A stretch of DNA of 64,000 bases from the NCBI RefSeq assembly GCF_015245355.1, contig NZ_CP063311.1:2639217-2703216 (forward strand), written 5' to 3'. A program made the translations under genes and the position numbers. Of this stretch, positions 7,586-17,872 are shown piece after piece (within the stretch, counting starts at the first letter, position 1; every line of letters starts with the position of its first letter). The DNA comes from Anabaenopsis elenkinii CCIBt3563. GTDB taxonomy: Bacteria > Cyanobacteriota > Cyanobacteriia > Cyanobacteriales > Nostocaceae. The notes beneath the pieces are model-generated. The model was not told the DNA's origin and did not search any database. It saw nothing but the letters and a program-made list of their open reading frames with translations.

Positions 7586-8400
7586 TAACCCAAACTGATG
7601 GTACCCGGTTCGAGGTAAATTTCTGGTGTTGTTATCTCATTTGGCTCATTTATGTCAAAACAAACGTGGAGATTTCCCTGGGTTGTTACGCCCACTACAG
7701 TGCCTACAAGATTATTGATGTATACCTGCTCACCAATATTTGTCAATAAATCTAAATATCGAGATAAGAGTACACTTATTCCTTCTTGACACAGACAGTC
7801 TATACCGGATTGTATTCCTAGTAAAACTGTTTTCGTGAGCATTTCCAGAGAAGAAATAGCCTGATGAGGCTGGGAAGCCTGCCAGGATTGGAGATTCATC
7901 CCCGTATCTGGTACTGGGTTAGCCCAGTTAATACCGACGCCAATTACTGCTTGTGTGATCTGTCCGTTATGGACTTTTGTTTCTGTCAAAATTCCGCCGA
8001 GTTTTCGACCCTGCAGGACTAAGTCATTGGGCCATTTAATCCCCACACTGATGCTGCACTGACGCAACAGAGCAGCAATTCCCCAAGCACTAGCCAAAGT
8101 CAGCTGATAACTATCAGCAGCCGCTAGTTGAGGAACAATACCCACCGAAAGATATAGTCCCCCCCTAGGAGAAATCCACGTACGACCCCATTGTCCTCTA
8201 CCAGAAGTTTGCTCAGTTGCAATTACTATAGAGTTTTTATCAGCCCCATCCTTGAGCAAGTCCCACAGGGTCTGATTAGTTGAAGGAACACTTTCAAAAA
8301 TATGTAGGGAAGATGGCACACAAGTATAATTAAGTTCTGATTTGTGCCTAGTTTCTAAGAGTTGCCGAATGGCTTGGTCACGCGAGCTATCAAATCCCAC
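7546..8400 (-). CDS. birA: Biotin--[acetyl-CoA-carboxylase] ligase (BirA catalytic type)
   Basis: A 284-residue biotin protein ligase that charges the biotin carboxyl carrier protein AccB. The biotinyl-AMP loop SGRGQWGRTW (G67-W75) and KWPNDLVLQGRKLGGILTE are present, and there is no N-terminal winged helix, so it should not act as a repressor. Only the C-terminal beta-barrel cap follows the catalytic domain. The last twelve residues (LDTPTAISAWDY) are encoded by DNA matching the end hairpin of IS200/IS605-type elements, so the natural C-terminus appears to have been replaced. BioU, which makes a biotin precursor, is encoded at 62273. Confidence 0.92.
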   Translation of the reverse strand: MGFDSSRDQAIRQLLETRHKSELNYTCVPSSLHIFESVPSTNQTLWDLLKDGADKNSIVIATEQTSGRGQWGRTWISPRGGLYLSVGIVPQLAAADSYQLTLASAWGIAALLRQCSISVGIKWPNDLVLQGRKLGGILTETKVHNGQITQAVIGVGINWANPVPDTGMNLQSWQASQPHQAISSLEMLTKTVLLGIQSGIDCLCQEGISVLLSRYLDLLTNIGEQVYINNLVGTVVGVTTQGNLHVCFDINEPNEITTPEIYLEPGTISLGYLDTPTAISAWDY

Positions 8401-8476
8401 AGCAGTTAACCCAAATCACGTTCTTCAAGTTAGCATTAATTGACTGATGTTGATTTTTGTTTAGGTTTGGTTCAAG

Positions 8477-9268
8477 ATGCACACTTGGCATTGGCACAAT
8501 TGGCAAGGATTACCCTATCTTACTTGTAGTGTTCTGAAAGATTGGCATCACGGCTTTTTTACTCAGCAGTTTTGGCCGCGCTCACCTGAAGATTTGACAA
8601 CAGTTCTGCACCCAAAAGCATTAGCTTATCGCCTCAAACAGGTACATGGCAATATTGTTCTCACCCCAGAAGACATTGAGAGGAGGACGGGGGAGGATGA
8701 TTCTGGTCTAGTTTTGGGGGATGGTGTGATCAGCCAACAGCCACTACAAGCTGTTTGGGTAGCTAGCGCCGATTGTACACCTATATTGATTGGTGATGTT
8801 AAAACTCGACAAGTAGCCGCACTACACGCAGGTTGGCGGGGAACAGCTGCGAAGATTCTTCCCGTGGCTATTACCCGATTACAAGAACAAGGTAGCAAAC
8901 TGGATGACTTACGCATTGCCATGGGACCTGCGATCGCAGGTGAGGTTTATCAAGTTTCTTTGGATGTGGCTGCCCAAATTGGTGCTAGCATTATACCCTA
9001 TGCACAGCCACAGCAGATTATAGAGGCTTTGCATGAGTTACCACATTCACCCTTATTGGTAGACCCAGAGCCGGGAAAGGTGAGGTTGGACGTGCGGCGA
9101 GTCAATGTTTTACAACTGGAAAGCTTGGGTATGAGCGCTGAACAAATAGCGATCGCTCCTTACTGTACTTACCAAACTCCAGAATACTTCTTTTCTTATC
9201 GTCGGGAGCGACAGAAAAAAATTCAATGGTCGGGAATTGTCAGCGCCATAGACCCAGATATATTGTGA
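8477..9268 (+). CDS. pgeF: Laccase-domain (YfiH/PgeF) purine nucleoside phosphorylase-type protein
   Basis: A 263-residue member of the multicopper polyphenol oxidase/YfiH family. Characterised members phosphorolyse or deaminate purine nucleosides, and the E. coli protein has also been tied to peptidoglycan editing. Landmarks are the Zn/Cu-binding residues in KQVHGN, VASADCTPILIGD and AALHAGWRGT, and the C-terminal PYCTYQTPEYFFSYRRE. The enzyme is cytosolic. It is followed after 46 bp by the co-oriented metallophosphoesterase gene. Confidence 0.88.
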   Translation: MHTWHWHNWQGLPYLTCSVLKDWHHGFFTQQFWPRSPEDLTTVLHPKALAYRLKQVHGNIVLTPEDIERRTGEDDSGLVLGDGVISQQPLQAVWVASADCTPILIGDVKTRQVAALHAGWRGTAAKILPVAITRLQEQGSKLDDLRIAMGPAIAGEVYQVSLDVAAQIGASIIPYAQPQQIIEALHELPHSPLLVDPEPGKVRLDVRRVNVLQLESLGMSAEQIAIAPYCTYQTPEYFFSYRRERQKKIQWSGIVSAIDPDIL

Positions 9269-9314
9269 TCTTTGATAAGCTGTAAGCACTGGTACGAGGA
9301 GTCTCTGTTGTACT

Positions 9315-10148
9315 ATGAACTGGTTGTTTACGGGACGTTTAAGAGTAGATGAAGTAACGGTTAAGATTGCGGATTTGCCAAAATCTTTACAGGGTATAAA
9401 ACTGGTACAGTTGACAGATTTTCACTATGATGGTGTGAGAATTTCTGAAAAACTGTTAGCACAAGCGATCGCCGCTAGTAACAAGGCTGAACCCGATATA
9501 ATTTTATTAACTGGTGACTATGTAACCGACGATCCCACACCCATTCACCAACTAGCCTTACGACTTAAAGATTTACAAAGTCGCTCTGGTATTTATGCCG
9601 TACTCGGTAATCATGATATACATTACCAGCACTCAAAAACAGAAATAACATCTGCCCTGAATAACATAGGGGTTAATGTCCTGTGGAATGAAATCGCCTA
9701 TCCTTTAGGACAAGAGTTACCAATTGTAGGACTAGCTGATTATTGGTCACGGGAATTTAACCCTGCACTAGTTATGAACCAACTCAACCCTAGTACACCC
9801 CGCATTGTTTTATCCCATAACCCGGATACTGCTAAAGTTTTGTCACAGTGGCGAGTAGACTTACAACTATCTGGACATACCCACGGAGGTCATATTGTCC
9901 TACCAGGAGTTGGTCCGGTGATTTTCCATTATCAAAAGCTGCTAAAACAACTTCCTCAAAAAGTGCGCCAATGGGAACCAATTTTCCTAGCAAACTGCTC
10001 AAAAGTAGTCCGATATTGGGAGTGGGCAAAAGGTTTTCATCAAGTGTTGGACAATCAATTATATGTCAGCCGTGGCTTAGGAACTTATAGTCCAGGACGT
10101 TTATTTTGTCCACCTGAAGTCACTGTAATTACCTTAATTGGCGACTAG
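9315..10148 (+). CDS. Metallophosphoesterase (YaeI-like)
   Basis: A 277-residue calcineurin-like phosphoesterase. The metal ligands appear in order: VQLTDFHYDG (D-x-H), LLTGDYV (GD), YAVLGNHDIHY (GNH), VLSHNPD and LQLSGHTHGGH (GHTH). This is the arrangement of the YaeI/YkuE subgroup, whose members act on membrane lipid head groups such as UDP-linked intermediates or phospholipids. No signal peptide or clear membrane helix is visible, although an N-terminal hydrophobic WLFTG is short. It follows the laccase-domain gene closely and could be co-transcribed. Confidence 0.88.
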   Translation: MNWLFTGRLRVDEVTVKIADLPKSLQGIKLVQLTDFHYDGVRISEKLLAQAIAASNKAEPDIILLTGDYVTDDPTPIHQLALRLKDLQSRSGIYAVLGNHDIHYQHSKTEITSALNNIGVNVLWNEIAYPLGQELPIVGLADYWSREFNPALVMNQLNPSTPRIVLSHNPDTAKVLSQWRVDLQLSGHTHGGHIVLPGVGPVIFHYQKLLKQLPQKVRQWEPIFLANCSKVVRYWEWAKGFHQVLDNQLYVSRGLGTYSPGRLFCPPEVTVITLIGD

Positions 10149-10629
10149 TTATTTATTATTTAATCATAAACCGCCACAAGTTACGATGGAAAAGTATCAG
10201 TAACCCATGGCGGCTTATTAGATATCTAGTGTTTAGATGAAATTTCAAAAACAGGGTGAATTAACTCAAATAAAGTGGACAATTTTCGCAACCATTGATA
10301 TGACAATTGCTCATCCTTAATTACTATCAACAGGCATATCTAGCTGGAACTTCCAAAACCTCCAAAAACAACGTCAATTAACTTAACTCAAGGTGTAAAA
10401 CTTTGACGACAGGATGTCACAACTGAGTTCTGATTGCGAGTTCATTAGAGCGGGAGGTACAGGCTCCAATTTATAGGTTTTTTAATTAACTTTTAATTCC
10501 TTTGTACCTTATTTGTAATTTAGCACCCTCTATTCAATTTGTGTAAGATATTTACCAAACTTGAACAGCATTAACTTTCTGTCATATTTTTGTAAATTAT
10601 CTTAATATTTCCCTGACTATGGGCTGAAA
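10149..10629. other. Intergenic region between convergent genes
   Basis: About 480 bp with no credible ORF. CCGCCA at 10171-10176 and TGGCGG at 10208-10213 can pair across a 31-nt loop just after the phosphoesterase stop and may help termination. The remainder is AT-rich and nothing else is recognised. Confidence 0.4.
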
Positions 10630-11241
10630 TCATCGCCAACGCCTGTTTACCCTCAGTAGTTTTTTGATTTGGTAACAGCATCTTGATAACAGGGATTGAC
10701 GCTGGAATATGAGTCTGGATGACCTTGAGTATGTGGAATCAGGGGATCGGCTGACATTCCGTTCTAAGGATGCAGCTTTATTTAAATCGGAAGTAGCTCT
10801 ATATTCAAACCCGAGTTGAGAACAAACAAACCCCCGATACTTGTAGGCTTCAATATAGCGGGGATTGAGGCTAATAGCTTGGGTAAAATTTGCGATCGCC
10901 TCCTCATATTGTCCTCTACTGGCATTCTCCACTCCCCAATTATAAAAAGTTTCAGCATCCCAGCGCTGAATAGATATATTTACCTGATGAATTGAAAGAT
11001 TTGTAGGCGAAGCAGAAGGCACACTGGTAGTGTTTAGATGTTCAGACTTGAGTTTCTTGTAAGCTAGATTGATTTCTTTGATTTTTGACTCTGCTTCTTG
11101 TTTATCCTCATGGTTAAAAAAGCGATCAGGATGCCAAATCTTCACCAACTGACGGTAAGCTTGCTTCACCTGTTCCTGTGACGCACCCGGATTCAGTCCT
11201 AAAACTTCATAAGCATGATTAATATCAAGGTAATCGCTCAT
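10630..11241 (-). CDS. DnaJ-domain protein with TPR repeats
   Basis: Starting at the ATG at 11241 ([16 protein letters not shown]) gives 203 residues. Residues ~5-65 are a J domain with the Hsp70-stimulating HPD motif in IWHPDRFF. After a Ser/Thr-rich linker comes a tetratricopeptide pair beginning [20 protein letters not shown] and continuing [16 protein letters not shown]. The C-terminus is basic ([18 protein letters not shown] type). It is probably an Hsp70 co-chaperone that brings a client via the TPR part. An ATG 18 bp upstream is also in frame but places six extra residues ahead of the conserved start. The gene is divergent from tocopherol cyclase with only about 30 bp between starts. 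Confidence 0.83.
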   Translation of the reverse strand: MSDYLDINHAYEVLGLNPGASQEQVKQAYRQLVKIWHPDRFFNHEDKQEAESKIKEINLAYKKLKSEHLNTTSVPSASPTNLSIHQVNISIQRWDAETFYNWGVENASRGQYEEAIANFTQAISLNPRYIEAYKYRGFVCSQLGFEYRATSDLNKAASLERNVSRSPDSTYSRSSRLIFQRQSLLSRCCYQIKKLLRVNRRWR

Positions 11242-11246
11242 ACTGA

Positions 11247-12368
<1,122 letters not shown>

Positions 12369-12407
12369 AAAAACTGCTATCATGGTAAGTGCTTGCACCT
12401 TGTATTT

Positions 12408-12481
12408 GGGGCTGTAGCTCAGATGGATAGAGCGAGCGCCTCCTAAGCGCTAGGTCGCCGGTTCGAGCCTGGCCAGTCCCG
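12408..12481 (+). tRNA. tRNA-Arg (anticodon CCU)
   Basis: A full cloverleaf can be drawn: acceptor GGGGCUG with CAGUCCC, D arm GCUC...GAGC, anticodon stem AGCGC/GCGCU with loop CUCCUAA giving anticodon CCU, and T arm with GGUUCGAGCC. The 3' CCA is not encoded. It decodes AGG. A hairpin follows at 12511-12539. Confidence 0.95.
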
Positions 12482-12510
12482 TCATGACAAGATGATTGAA
12501 TCAATAAGAA

Positions 12511-12539
12511 AGTCGGAAATGGTATTTCATCTTCCGACT
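12511..12539 (+). terminator. Hairpin downstream of tRNA-Arg
   Basis: AGTCGGAA at 12511-12518 pairs perfectly with TTCCGACT at 12532-12539 across a 13-nt loop, 30 bp beyond the tRNA end. No long T run follows, so it is a processing stop or weak terminator at best. Confidence 0.4.
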
Positions 12540-12876
12540 CACTTAATTATATGGTATCAACTGCCATATGTCCTGTTAATCCACCTTTGGCTGTGTATTA
12601 TCTAAAAACATCGGCGTTGCATCACAGTATGAATGATCTTTCAGGCATCAATCAGCCCAGCTTATACCCGTAGATTCCCGCGGAATCTAGCAGGAAGCGC
12701 GTTACAACCAAAGGTAAGAGTGTTCAGAACTCACCGATGGGGATTTCATAACTGAATTTAGGAACGCAAAAAAAATCACTCGATATTTGGGTAAATTTTT
12801 CTCAAATTAGCCTACATAATTATTTATCTTTTTTTTCAGGTAAAATTTTCGACTCAACAGACTAAAGTATAGAGCC
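12540..12876. other. Intergenic region without gene
   Basis: About 340 bp between the tRNA hairpin and the YdcF-like gene. AGATTCC...GGAATCT near 12671-12690 forms a small hairpin. No ORF or promoter can be argued with confidence; the 3' part is very AT-rich and probably holds the promoter of the next gene. Confidence 0.35.
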
Positions 12877-13446
12877 TTGAAGAATCATCTATTATTTTCA
12901 GGTCATTCACTTCGGTTTATGGTTTTCGCCCTACCTCTATTAATGTGGTTGGGATACCTGGAATCCCAAACTAAAAATTTACCGCCCCAAGCAGTATTAG
13001 TTTTAGGTGGTTCTACCTCACATTTAGAACGAGAAAAGTTTACAGCCAATTTTGTCCGTGACCATCCAAGTTTACCAATTTGGATTTCTGGTGGTAGTCC
13101 ACCTAGGTCAACTCAGAATGTGTTTGCTCAAGCTGGAGTTGATCCCAAACGATTACACTTGGATTATCAAGCTGTAGATACTGTAACAAATTTTACTACA
13201 CTAGTAGATGAGTTGCAAGCTAAAGGTATTAAGAGTGTTTATTTAATTACTTCAGAATTTCATATGCGCCGCGCCCGTGTGGTTGGGGAGATAGTTTTGG
13301 GAAGTCGTGGTATTCAATTCAAACCTGTACCAGTACCTTCAAAAAAGGTCAATGAACCCTGGGATAAATCTATCCGTGATGGGATGAGGGCTTTAGTTTG
13401 GTTGGCTACAGGTTACACGGGAGCAGAACATATGAGAAAGCAATGA
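12877..13446 (+). CDS. YdcF/ElyC-like DUF218 envelope protein
   Basis: A 189-residue protein with an N-terminal hydrophobic segment (FMVFALPLLMWLGYL, about residues 14-28) that should anchor it to the plasma membrane, followed by a DUF218 domain: AVLVLGGSTSHLEREK, PIWISGGSP, VDTVTNFTTLVDELQAKG and YLITSEFHMRRARVVG. Relatives (SanA, ElyC) influence peptidoglycan or polysaccharide carriers, but no reaction is firmly assigned. The frame opens with TTG at 12877; the ATG at residue 15 would remove part of the polar N-terminal segment but keep the anchor. Confidence 0.8.
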   Translation: MKNHLLFSGHSLRFMVFALPLLMWLGYLESQTKNLPPQAVLVLGGSTSHLEREKFTANFVRDHPSLPIWISGGSPPRSTQNVFAQAGVDPKRLHLDYQAVDTVTNFTTLVDELQAKGIKSVYLITSEFHMRRARVVGEIVLGSRGIQFKPVPVPSKKVNEPWDKSIRDGMRALVWLATGYTGAEHMRKQ

Positions 13447-13489
13447 ATTAGAGGTGAGGGACTGGAAAAAAATTTCTTTCTCAGTCTGA

Positions 13490-13783
13490 TTATACTGACA
13501 TTTCTTGTATTAGAACATAGGGCTGAACAATCAGAGTCTGAAATCTTTTGGTGCGATCGCTATTCCAATTCCCCATTTGTGTATTTGAAGGTTTAGCTAT
13601 TAATTCCCCATCAATCCATGCTTGCACTGATGAAACCTGATCACTAGCGATCGCCACTCCCACATCAAGCAAGTCTAAATATTGTGTGACTAAAATCACT
13701 GCATCCCTTTGTACATGAGGAATTAACCAATCCCACTCAGCCTCATCCAGATTTTCTGTTAGTTGTGTTCTTAAATCGGACAT
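13490..13783 (-). CDS. DUF2288 family protein
   Basis: Starting at the ATG at 13783 gives 97 residues with the typical DUF2288 opening MSDLRTQLTENLDEAEWDWL, then HVQRDAVILV and VAIASDQVSSVQAWIDGELI. The family is small, soluble and of unknown function, found in cyanobacteria and proteobacteria. The frame extends 28 codons upstream, but that part overlaps the region just after plsC and is not family-like. It is the last gene of the plsX-fabH-fabD-plsC cluster, which suggests co-transcription but says little about its role. Confidence 0.78.
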   Translation of the reverse strand: MSDLRTQLTENLDEAEWDWLIPHVQRDAVILVTQYLDLLDVGVAIASDQVSSVQAWIDGELIAKPSNTQMGNWNSDRTKRFQTLIVQPYVLIQEMSV

Positions 13784-13872
13784 AATTCCCCATTTAGATA
13801 TTTCTGCGGCCGATTGTACCCTAATTTTTGCCCTGAGATTTTGTTGCCATCTTGAGTCGGTTAGCATATTTT

Positions 13873-14508
13873 TCAGCGTCCCAAATCATGCAACTGATTA
13901 ATTACCGTAGCACACTGATCTGTCACAGCTTGTAATTCCTCTTTATTGGTAGAGCTGGGTGCATCAATTAATTTGCCAATCCGAATAGTTAAGGGAACTG
14001 GACGAGGTATGGAGCCTGTTTGTAATATCTTCTCAGAACCCCATAAACTCACCGGTAAAAATGGTGCTTTAGCCTTGGCCGCCAAGAGAGCCGCCCCTCG
14101 TTTAGGATCTGTGATCTTCCCATCGGGAGTGCGAGTACCTTGCAAAAAAACACCTACAGCCCAGCCATTATCAAGGTACTCTAGGGCTGAACGAATAGAA
14201 TTGCGGTCAGCGCTACCGCGACTCACCGGGTAAGCACCATACAATTTAATTGCTTGTGCTAAAACAGGGACTTGAAACAACTCTTCCTTAGCCATGTAAG
14301 CCACTGGACGACGTACACAATTAGAGACAATGGGGGGATCAAAGTAACTAGCATGATTACTGACTACCACCAGTGGCCCTGACTTAGGGACATTTTCCAC
14401 CCCATAAATTCTCCCCCGAAAGTAAGCATGAAGCATAGGGCTGACAATAGACCACTTAAAAGCGTGGTAAAGTGCCAAACTGATCAAAGGTTCGCGGGTT
14501 CGAGACAT
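13873..14508 (-). CDS. plsC: 1-acyl-sn-glycerol-3-phosphate acyltransferase
   Basis: A 211-residue PlsC-type acyltransferase that adds the second acyl chain to lysophosphatidic acid, forming phosphatidic acid at the membrane. The catalytic motif is NHASYFD (N51-D57, with H52 and D57 as the HX4D pair). The glycerolphosphate-binding motif, usually EGTR, is present as FLQGTRT, with Gln replacing Glu. PVSLWG is the later conserved block. The protein sits immediately downstream of fabD and completes a phospholipid synthesis cluster that begins with plsX. Confidence 0.9.
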   Translation of the reverse strand: MSRTREPLISLALYHAFKWSIVSPMLHAYFRGRIYGVENVPKSGPLVVVSNHASYFDPPIVSNCVRRPVAYMAKEELFQVPVLAQAIKLYGAYPVSRGSADRNSIRSALEYLDNGWAVGVFLQGTRTPDGKITDPKRGAALLAAKAKAPFLPVSLWGSEKILQTGSIPRPVPLTIRIGKLIDAPSSTNKEELQAVTDQCATVINQLHDLGR

Positions 14509-14619
14509 AGAGAAATGGGATATAGGGTATTGGGGAATGGGGAATGGGGATAGGGTATGGAAAATCTCAATCTTGCCCAGCAGCCTAGACTCCGCAATCT
14601 ACGTGGGCTTTACTATCCC

Positions 14620-15501
14620 CTATTCTGGCAACTCTGCTGCATTACGGACATTTCTGAGGATTAAATCCGGTGTAGTGCGTTTAATCAAGTTAGTTAGCAC
14701 ATTACCGGGGCCAATTTCCACCACTTCCTCAATACCCTGTGTTGCTAATTCCAAAGAAATTTCTCGCCAGCGTACTGAACCGGTCATTTGTTGGCTGAGG
14801 CGCTGCTTGATTATTTTCGCATCAGTGGATGGAATCGGATTTACGTTAGACAGTACGGGTATAACAGCCGGCTGAAATTCTACTAATTCTAGAATGTCTT
14901 GGAACTCTGCGGCCGCAGCTGCCATCAAGGGTGAGTGAAATGCTCCAGAGGTTTTTAAGGGTATAGCACGTTTGGCTTTAACTTGGGAAATTACTGTTTT
15001 GACAGCCTCTGGATTACCAGAGATTACTACCTGAGCCGGACTGTTATCATTAGCCAAAACTGCATCTGGTGTCTGAGCAAGAACTAATTCTAACTGTTCA
15101 CGGTCAAAGTTCATCACAGCAGCCATCATTCCACCAGCGGCACTATCCATGAGTTCAGCACGACGCTTGACCAGGTGTAAGCCAGCGGACCACTCAAACA
15201 CACCGGCAATGTAAAGGGCGATATATTCACCTAAACTGTGACCAGCAACTATATCTGGTTTATGTCCCCGTTCTCGAAGGATATCAGCCAGGATAGTTTC
15301 CACCACATAAAGACTTGGTTGTGTGTAGAGAGTCCGTGATAACTTTTCTTCTTCGTTCTGACATAATTCTATGACAGACCAGCCCAAAATTGCTTCAGCT
15401 TCGGCAAATTTATCTTTAGCGGTAGGTATATCTAATAAGTCCATTCCCATTCCCAGGGCTTGAGAACCTTGTCCGGGAAACACCCATGCAGTTTTAGTCA
15501 T
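14620..15501 (-). CDS. fabD: Malonyl CoA-acyl carrier protein transacylase
   Basis: A 293-residue enzyme that transfers malonyl groups from CoA to ACP at the start of fatty acid elongation. The GQGSQ motif is at residues 10-14, the nucleophile Ser89 is in GHSLGEY, the malonyl-binding Arg and the catalytic His in SGAFHSPLM are present, and QMTGSVRW and VVEIGPGNVLTNL follow. Length is normal. It follows fabH after 71 bp that contain short CATT-type tandem repeats (15502-15540). Confidence 0.94.
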   Translation of the reverse strand: MTKTAWVFPGQGSQALGMGMDLLDIPTAKDKFAEAEAILGWSVIELCQNEEEKLSRTLYTQPSLYVVETILADILRERGHKPDIVAGHSLGEYIALYIAGVFEWSAGLHLVKRRAELMDSAAGGMMAAVMNFDREQLELVLAQTPDAVLANDNSPAQVVISGNPEAVKTVISQVKAKRAIPLKTSGAFHSPLMAAAAAEFQDILELVEFQPAVIPVLSNVNPIPSTDAKIIKQRLSQQMTGSVRWREISLELATQGIEEVVEIGPGNVLTNLIKRTTPDLILRNVRNAAELPE

Positions 15502-15572
15502 TAGTCGTTAGTCATTGCTCATTGGTCATTGTTTATTGGGGTGAGTCTAGTTTTTTCACTTTTGAGTTTTAA

Positions 15573-16565
15573 CTATCTTCCCCACTGAAATATGGCTGCG
15601 CCCCAAGTGAGTCCGGCACCAAAGCCAGATGTTGCAATGATGTCATGAGTTTTGATTTTGCCTTGGCGCACGGCTTCATCTAGGGCTAGGGGGATAGAGG
15701 CCGCAGAGGTATTGCCATAATTAGCCAGATTGCTAATTACCTTGTTTTCTGGAATATTTAGGCGTTGGGCAACGGCATTAAGAATGCGTTGATTGGCTTG
15801 ATGCAAGATCAGCCAGTCTATTTGCTCAATAGTCAGATGAGCTTTAAATAAAGCTTTATCAATAATTTCCGGTACTTTTTGCACAGCAAAGCGGTATACT
15901 TCTTTGCCATTCATGGTTATGGGCTGGTAAGTACCTTGAGTGATATTTACATTGGGCAGCAGTTCTAGGGCGGAGGGGGTATAAGCAAGATTGAGGTAGC
16001 GGTTTTGAGTACCATCGCTTTTGAGGGAAAATCCTAATAGGCGATCGCTGTTATTAGCTTGCAGTACCACCGCTCCTGCACCATCACCGAACAGTACACA
16101 AGTCCTGCGGTCTTGCCAATCCACCCAGCGAGAGAGGATATCGGCGCCAATTAGGAGTACGTTTTGATAAACGCCTGTTCTGATATATTGGGCTGCTGTG
16201 ACTAGCCCAAAGACAAATCCAGAGCAAGCAGCCGTTAAGTCAAAGGCGACTGCTTTGGTTGCTCCTAATGCGGCCTGAATTTGACAAGCACTGCCAAATA
16301 AATCATCAGGGGTGGATGTGGCCAGCAGAATTAAATCTAGGTCTGTTGCCTTTATGCCCGCTGCTGCGATCGCTTGACTACCCGCATCAGCCGCGAGGGT
16401 GCTCACGGATTCCGATGGCAATGCTAAACACCGTTGACTAATTCCGGTTCTTGTGGTAATCCACTCGTCCGAAGTTTCCACCAGTTCAGTCAGATCCTGG
16501 TTACTGAGGTGATTTTTTGGTACTGCCGAGCCGCTACCTGTAATTGCTATGCCTAACTTTTCCAC
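15573..16565 (-). CDS. fabH: 3-oxoacyl-ACP synthase III
   Basis: A 330-residue KASIII that condenses acetyl-CoA with malonyl-ACP to begin fatty acid synthesis. The nucleophile Cys114 is in DLTAACSGF, the catalytic His in LILHQANQRI and Asn in NYGNTSAASIP. The N-terminal GSGSAVP and the C-terminal SGFGAGLTWGAAIFQW are typical. It lies 85 bp downstream of plsX on the same strand, so the two probably share a transcript. Confidence 0.95.
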   Translation of the reverse strand: MEKLGIAITGSGSAVPKNHLSNQDLTELVETSDEWITTRTGISQRCLALPSESVSTLAADAGSQAIAAAGIKATDLDLILLATSTPDDLFGSACQIQAALGATKAVAFDLTAACSGFVFGLVTAAQYIRTGVYQNVLLIGADILSRWVDWQDRRTCVLFGDGAGAVVLQANNSDRLLGFSLKSDGTQNRYLNLAYTPSALELLPNVNITQGTYQPITMNGKEVYRFAVQKVPEIIDKALFKAHLTIEQIDWLILHQANQRILNAVAQRLNIPENKVISNLANYGNTSAASIPLALDEAVRQGKIKTHDIIATSGFGAGLTWGAAIFQWGR

Positions 16566-16650
16566 TCCTAGTCTCCCAAGCTATAAGAATTTTAGTCATG
16601 AAAATTTTTATTTTTTTCCAGCTATTAATCGCTAGTTTTCTGACTAATTT

Positions 16651-17676
16651 CTAATTGGTTTCCTGCTGTAGGATTTCATATTGGGACTGAAGTCTTTGCA
16701 GCACCCGATTATCTACAGCTTCTTTTGCCATGCGAATGGCGTTAAAAATAGAAGGAGCTTGAGAGCTACCGTGGCCAATAAAACAGACTCCAGCTACGCC
16801 TAACAGCAAAGCACCGCCATGTTCTGCATGATCCATGCGCTGTTTAACTCGCTTCAGATTGGGTTTTAAAATTGCCGTACCAATTTGACCATGCAATCCT
16901 TGGGGCAATTCTTCCCGCAGGATTTGCAGAATCACTTCCCCCACGGCTTCGGCAAATTTCAACAACACATTACCCACAAAGCCATCGCAGACAATTACAT
17001 CAAAGTTACCAGAAAGTACATCACGCCCTTCAGCATTACCAATAAAATTAATTTGGGAATTTTCCCTTAATAATTGATGGGCGCGCAGGGCGACCTCATT
17101 ACCCTTAGTGTCTTCTTCGCCGATATTCAACAAACCTACCTGGGGATTGGTAATACCTAACACATACTGGCTATAAGTTGACCCCATGACAGCAAACTGC
17201 TCTAAAAACTTAGGGCGGCAGTCTACATTGGCGCCAACATCAAGTATGAGTACTGGTTTACCGGCTTTGATTGTGGGGAAAACCGTACCAATGGCTGGGC
17301 GGTCAATTCCCGGCAATCGTCCCAGGCGGAGCAAAGCTGCTGCCATAGCTGCCCCTGAGTGTCCCGCAGAAAACACGGCATCTGCCTGCTGCTGCTTGAC
17401 TAAATCCATCGCCACATTAATAGAAGCTTTGCGTTTGCGTCTCACCGCATTCAAAGGCTCCTCATCCATTGCGATCGCTTCCTGTGCAGGAACGATCTCT
17501 ACCTGCTCCAAATTAGTGTTTGGGGGCAGGGCGGCTGCAATTTGTTGGGGATCACCAACTAATAATACTTTTACACCCAATTCGTCACTTGCCCGCAGCG
17601 CGCCAGTAACGATTTCTCCGGGTGCATGATCCCCTCCCATTGCGTCAATTGCTATCCGTACGGCAGTCAATCCCAT
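16651..17676 (-). CDS. plsX: Phosphate acyltransferase PlsX
   Basis: A 341-residue enzyme that makes acyl-phosphate from acyl-ACP and phosphate, feeding glycerolipid synthesis. Conserved blocks are RIAIDAMGGDHAP near the N-terminus, SAGHSGAAMAAALLRLGRLPGI, LLNIGEEDTKGNE, NFIGNAEGRD and VVCDGFVGNVLLK-like DVIVCDGFVGNVLLK. It is the first gene of the lipid cluster plsX-fabH-fabD-plsC. The gap in front (17677-17872) contains no gene. Confidence 0.95.
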   Translation of the reverse strand: MGLTAVRIAIDAMGGDHAPGEIVTGALRASDELGVKVLLVGDPQQIAAALPPNTNLEQVEIVPAQEAIAMDEEPLNAVRRKRKASINVAMDLVKQQQADAVFSAGHSGAAMAAALLRLGRLPGIDRPAIGTVFPTIKAGKPVLILDVGANVDCRPKFLEQFAVMGSTYSQYVLGITNPQVGLLNIGEEDTKGNEVALRAHQLLRENSQINFIGNAEGRDVLSGNFDVIVCDGFVGNVLLKFAEAVGEVILQILREELPQGLHGQIGTAILKPNLKRVKQRMDHAEHGGALLLGVAGVCFIGHGSSQAPSIFNAIRMAKEAVDNRVLQRLQSQYEILQQETN

Positions 17677-17872
17677 TGCTTAGAGCTACTAGAAACCTTA
17701 CAAATTTTACCAGATGGCTTTGCTGAAAAACCGAGAGTTTCTCACTGCCATATTCTTCCTGTTAATATTGCAACATATTTTAGTAGCTAAGTGGCAACTT
17801 TTCAGGGATTGGGGCGCACCGATTAAGAAGTCAAAAATTTCCCCTCACAGCCTATGCCCTGCTCCTGGTTCC

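Noticed and set aside
14537-14875. Plus-strand frame of 112 codons beside plsC/fabD
   Set aside because: Most of it is antisense to fabD and its 5' part is short tandem repeat.
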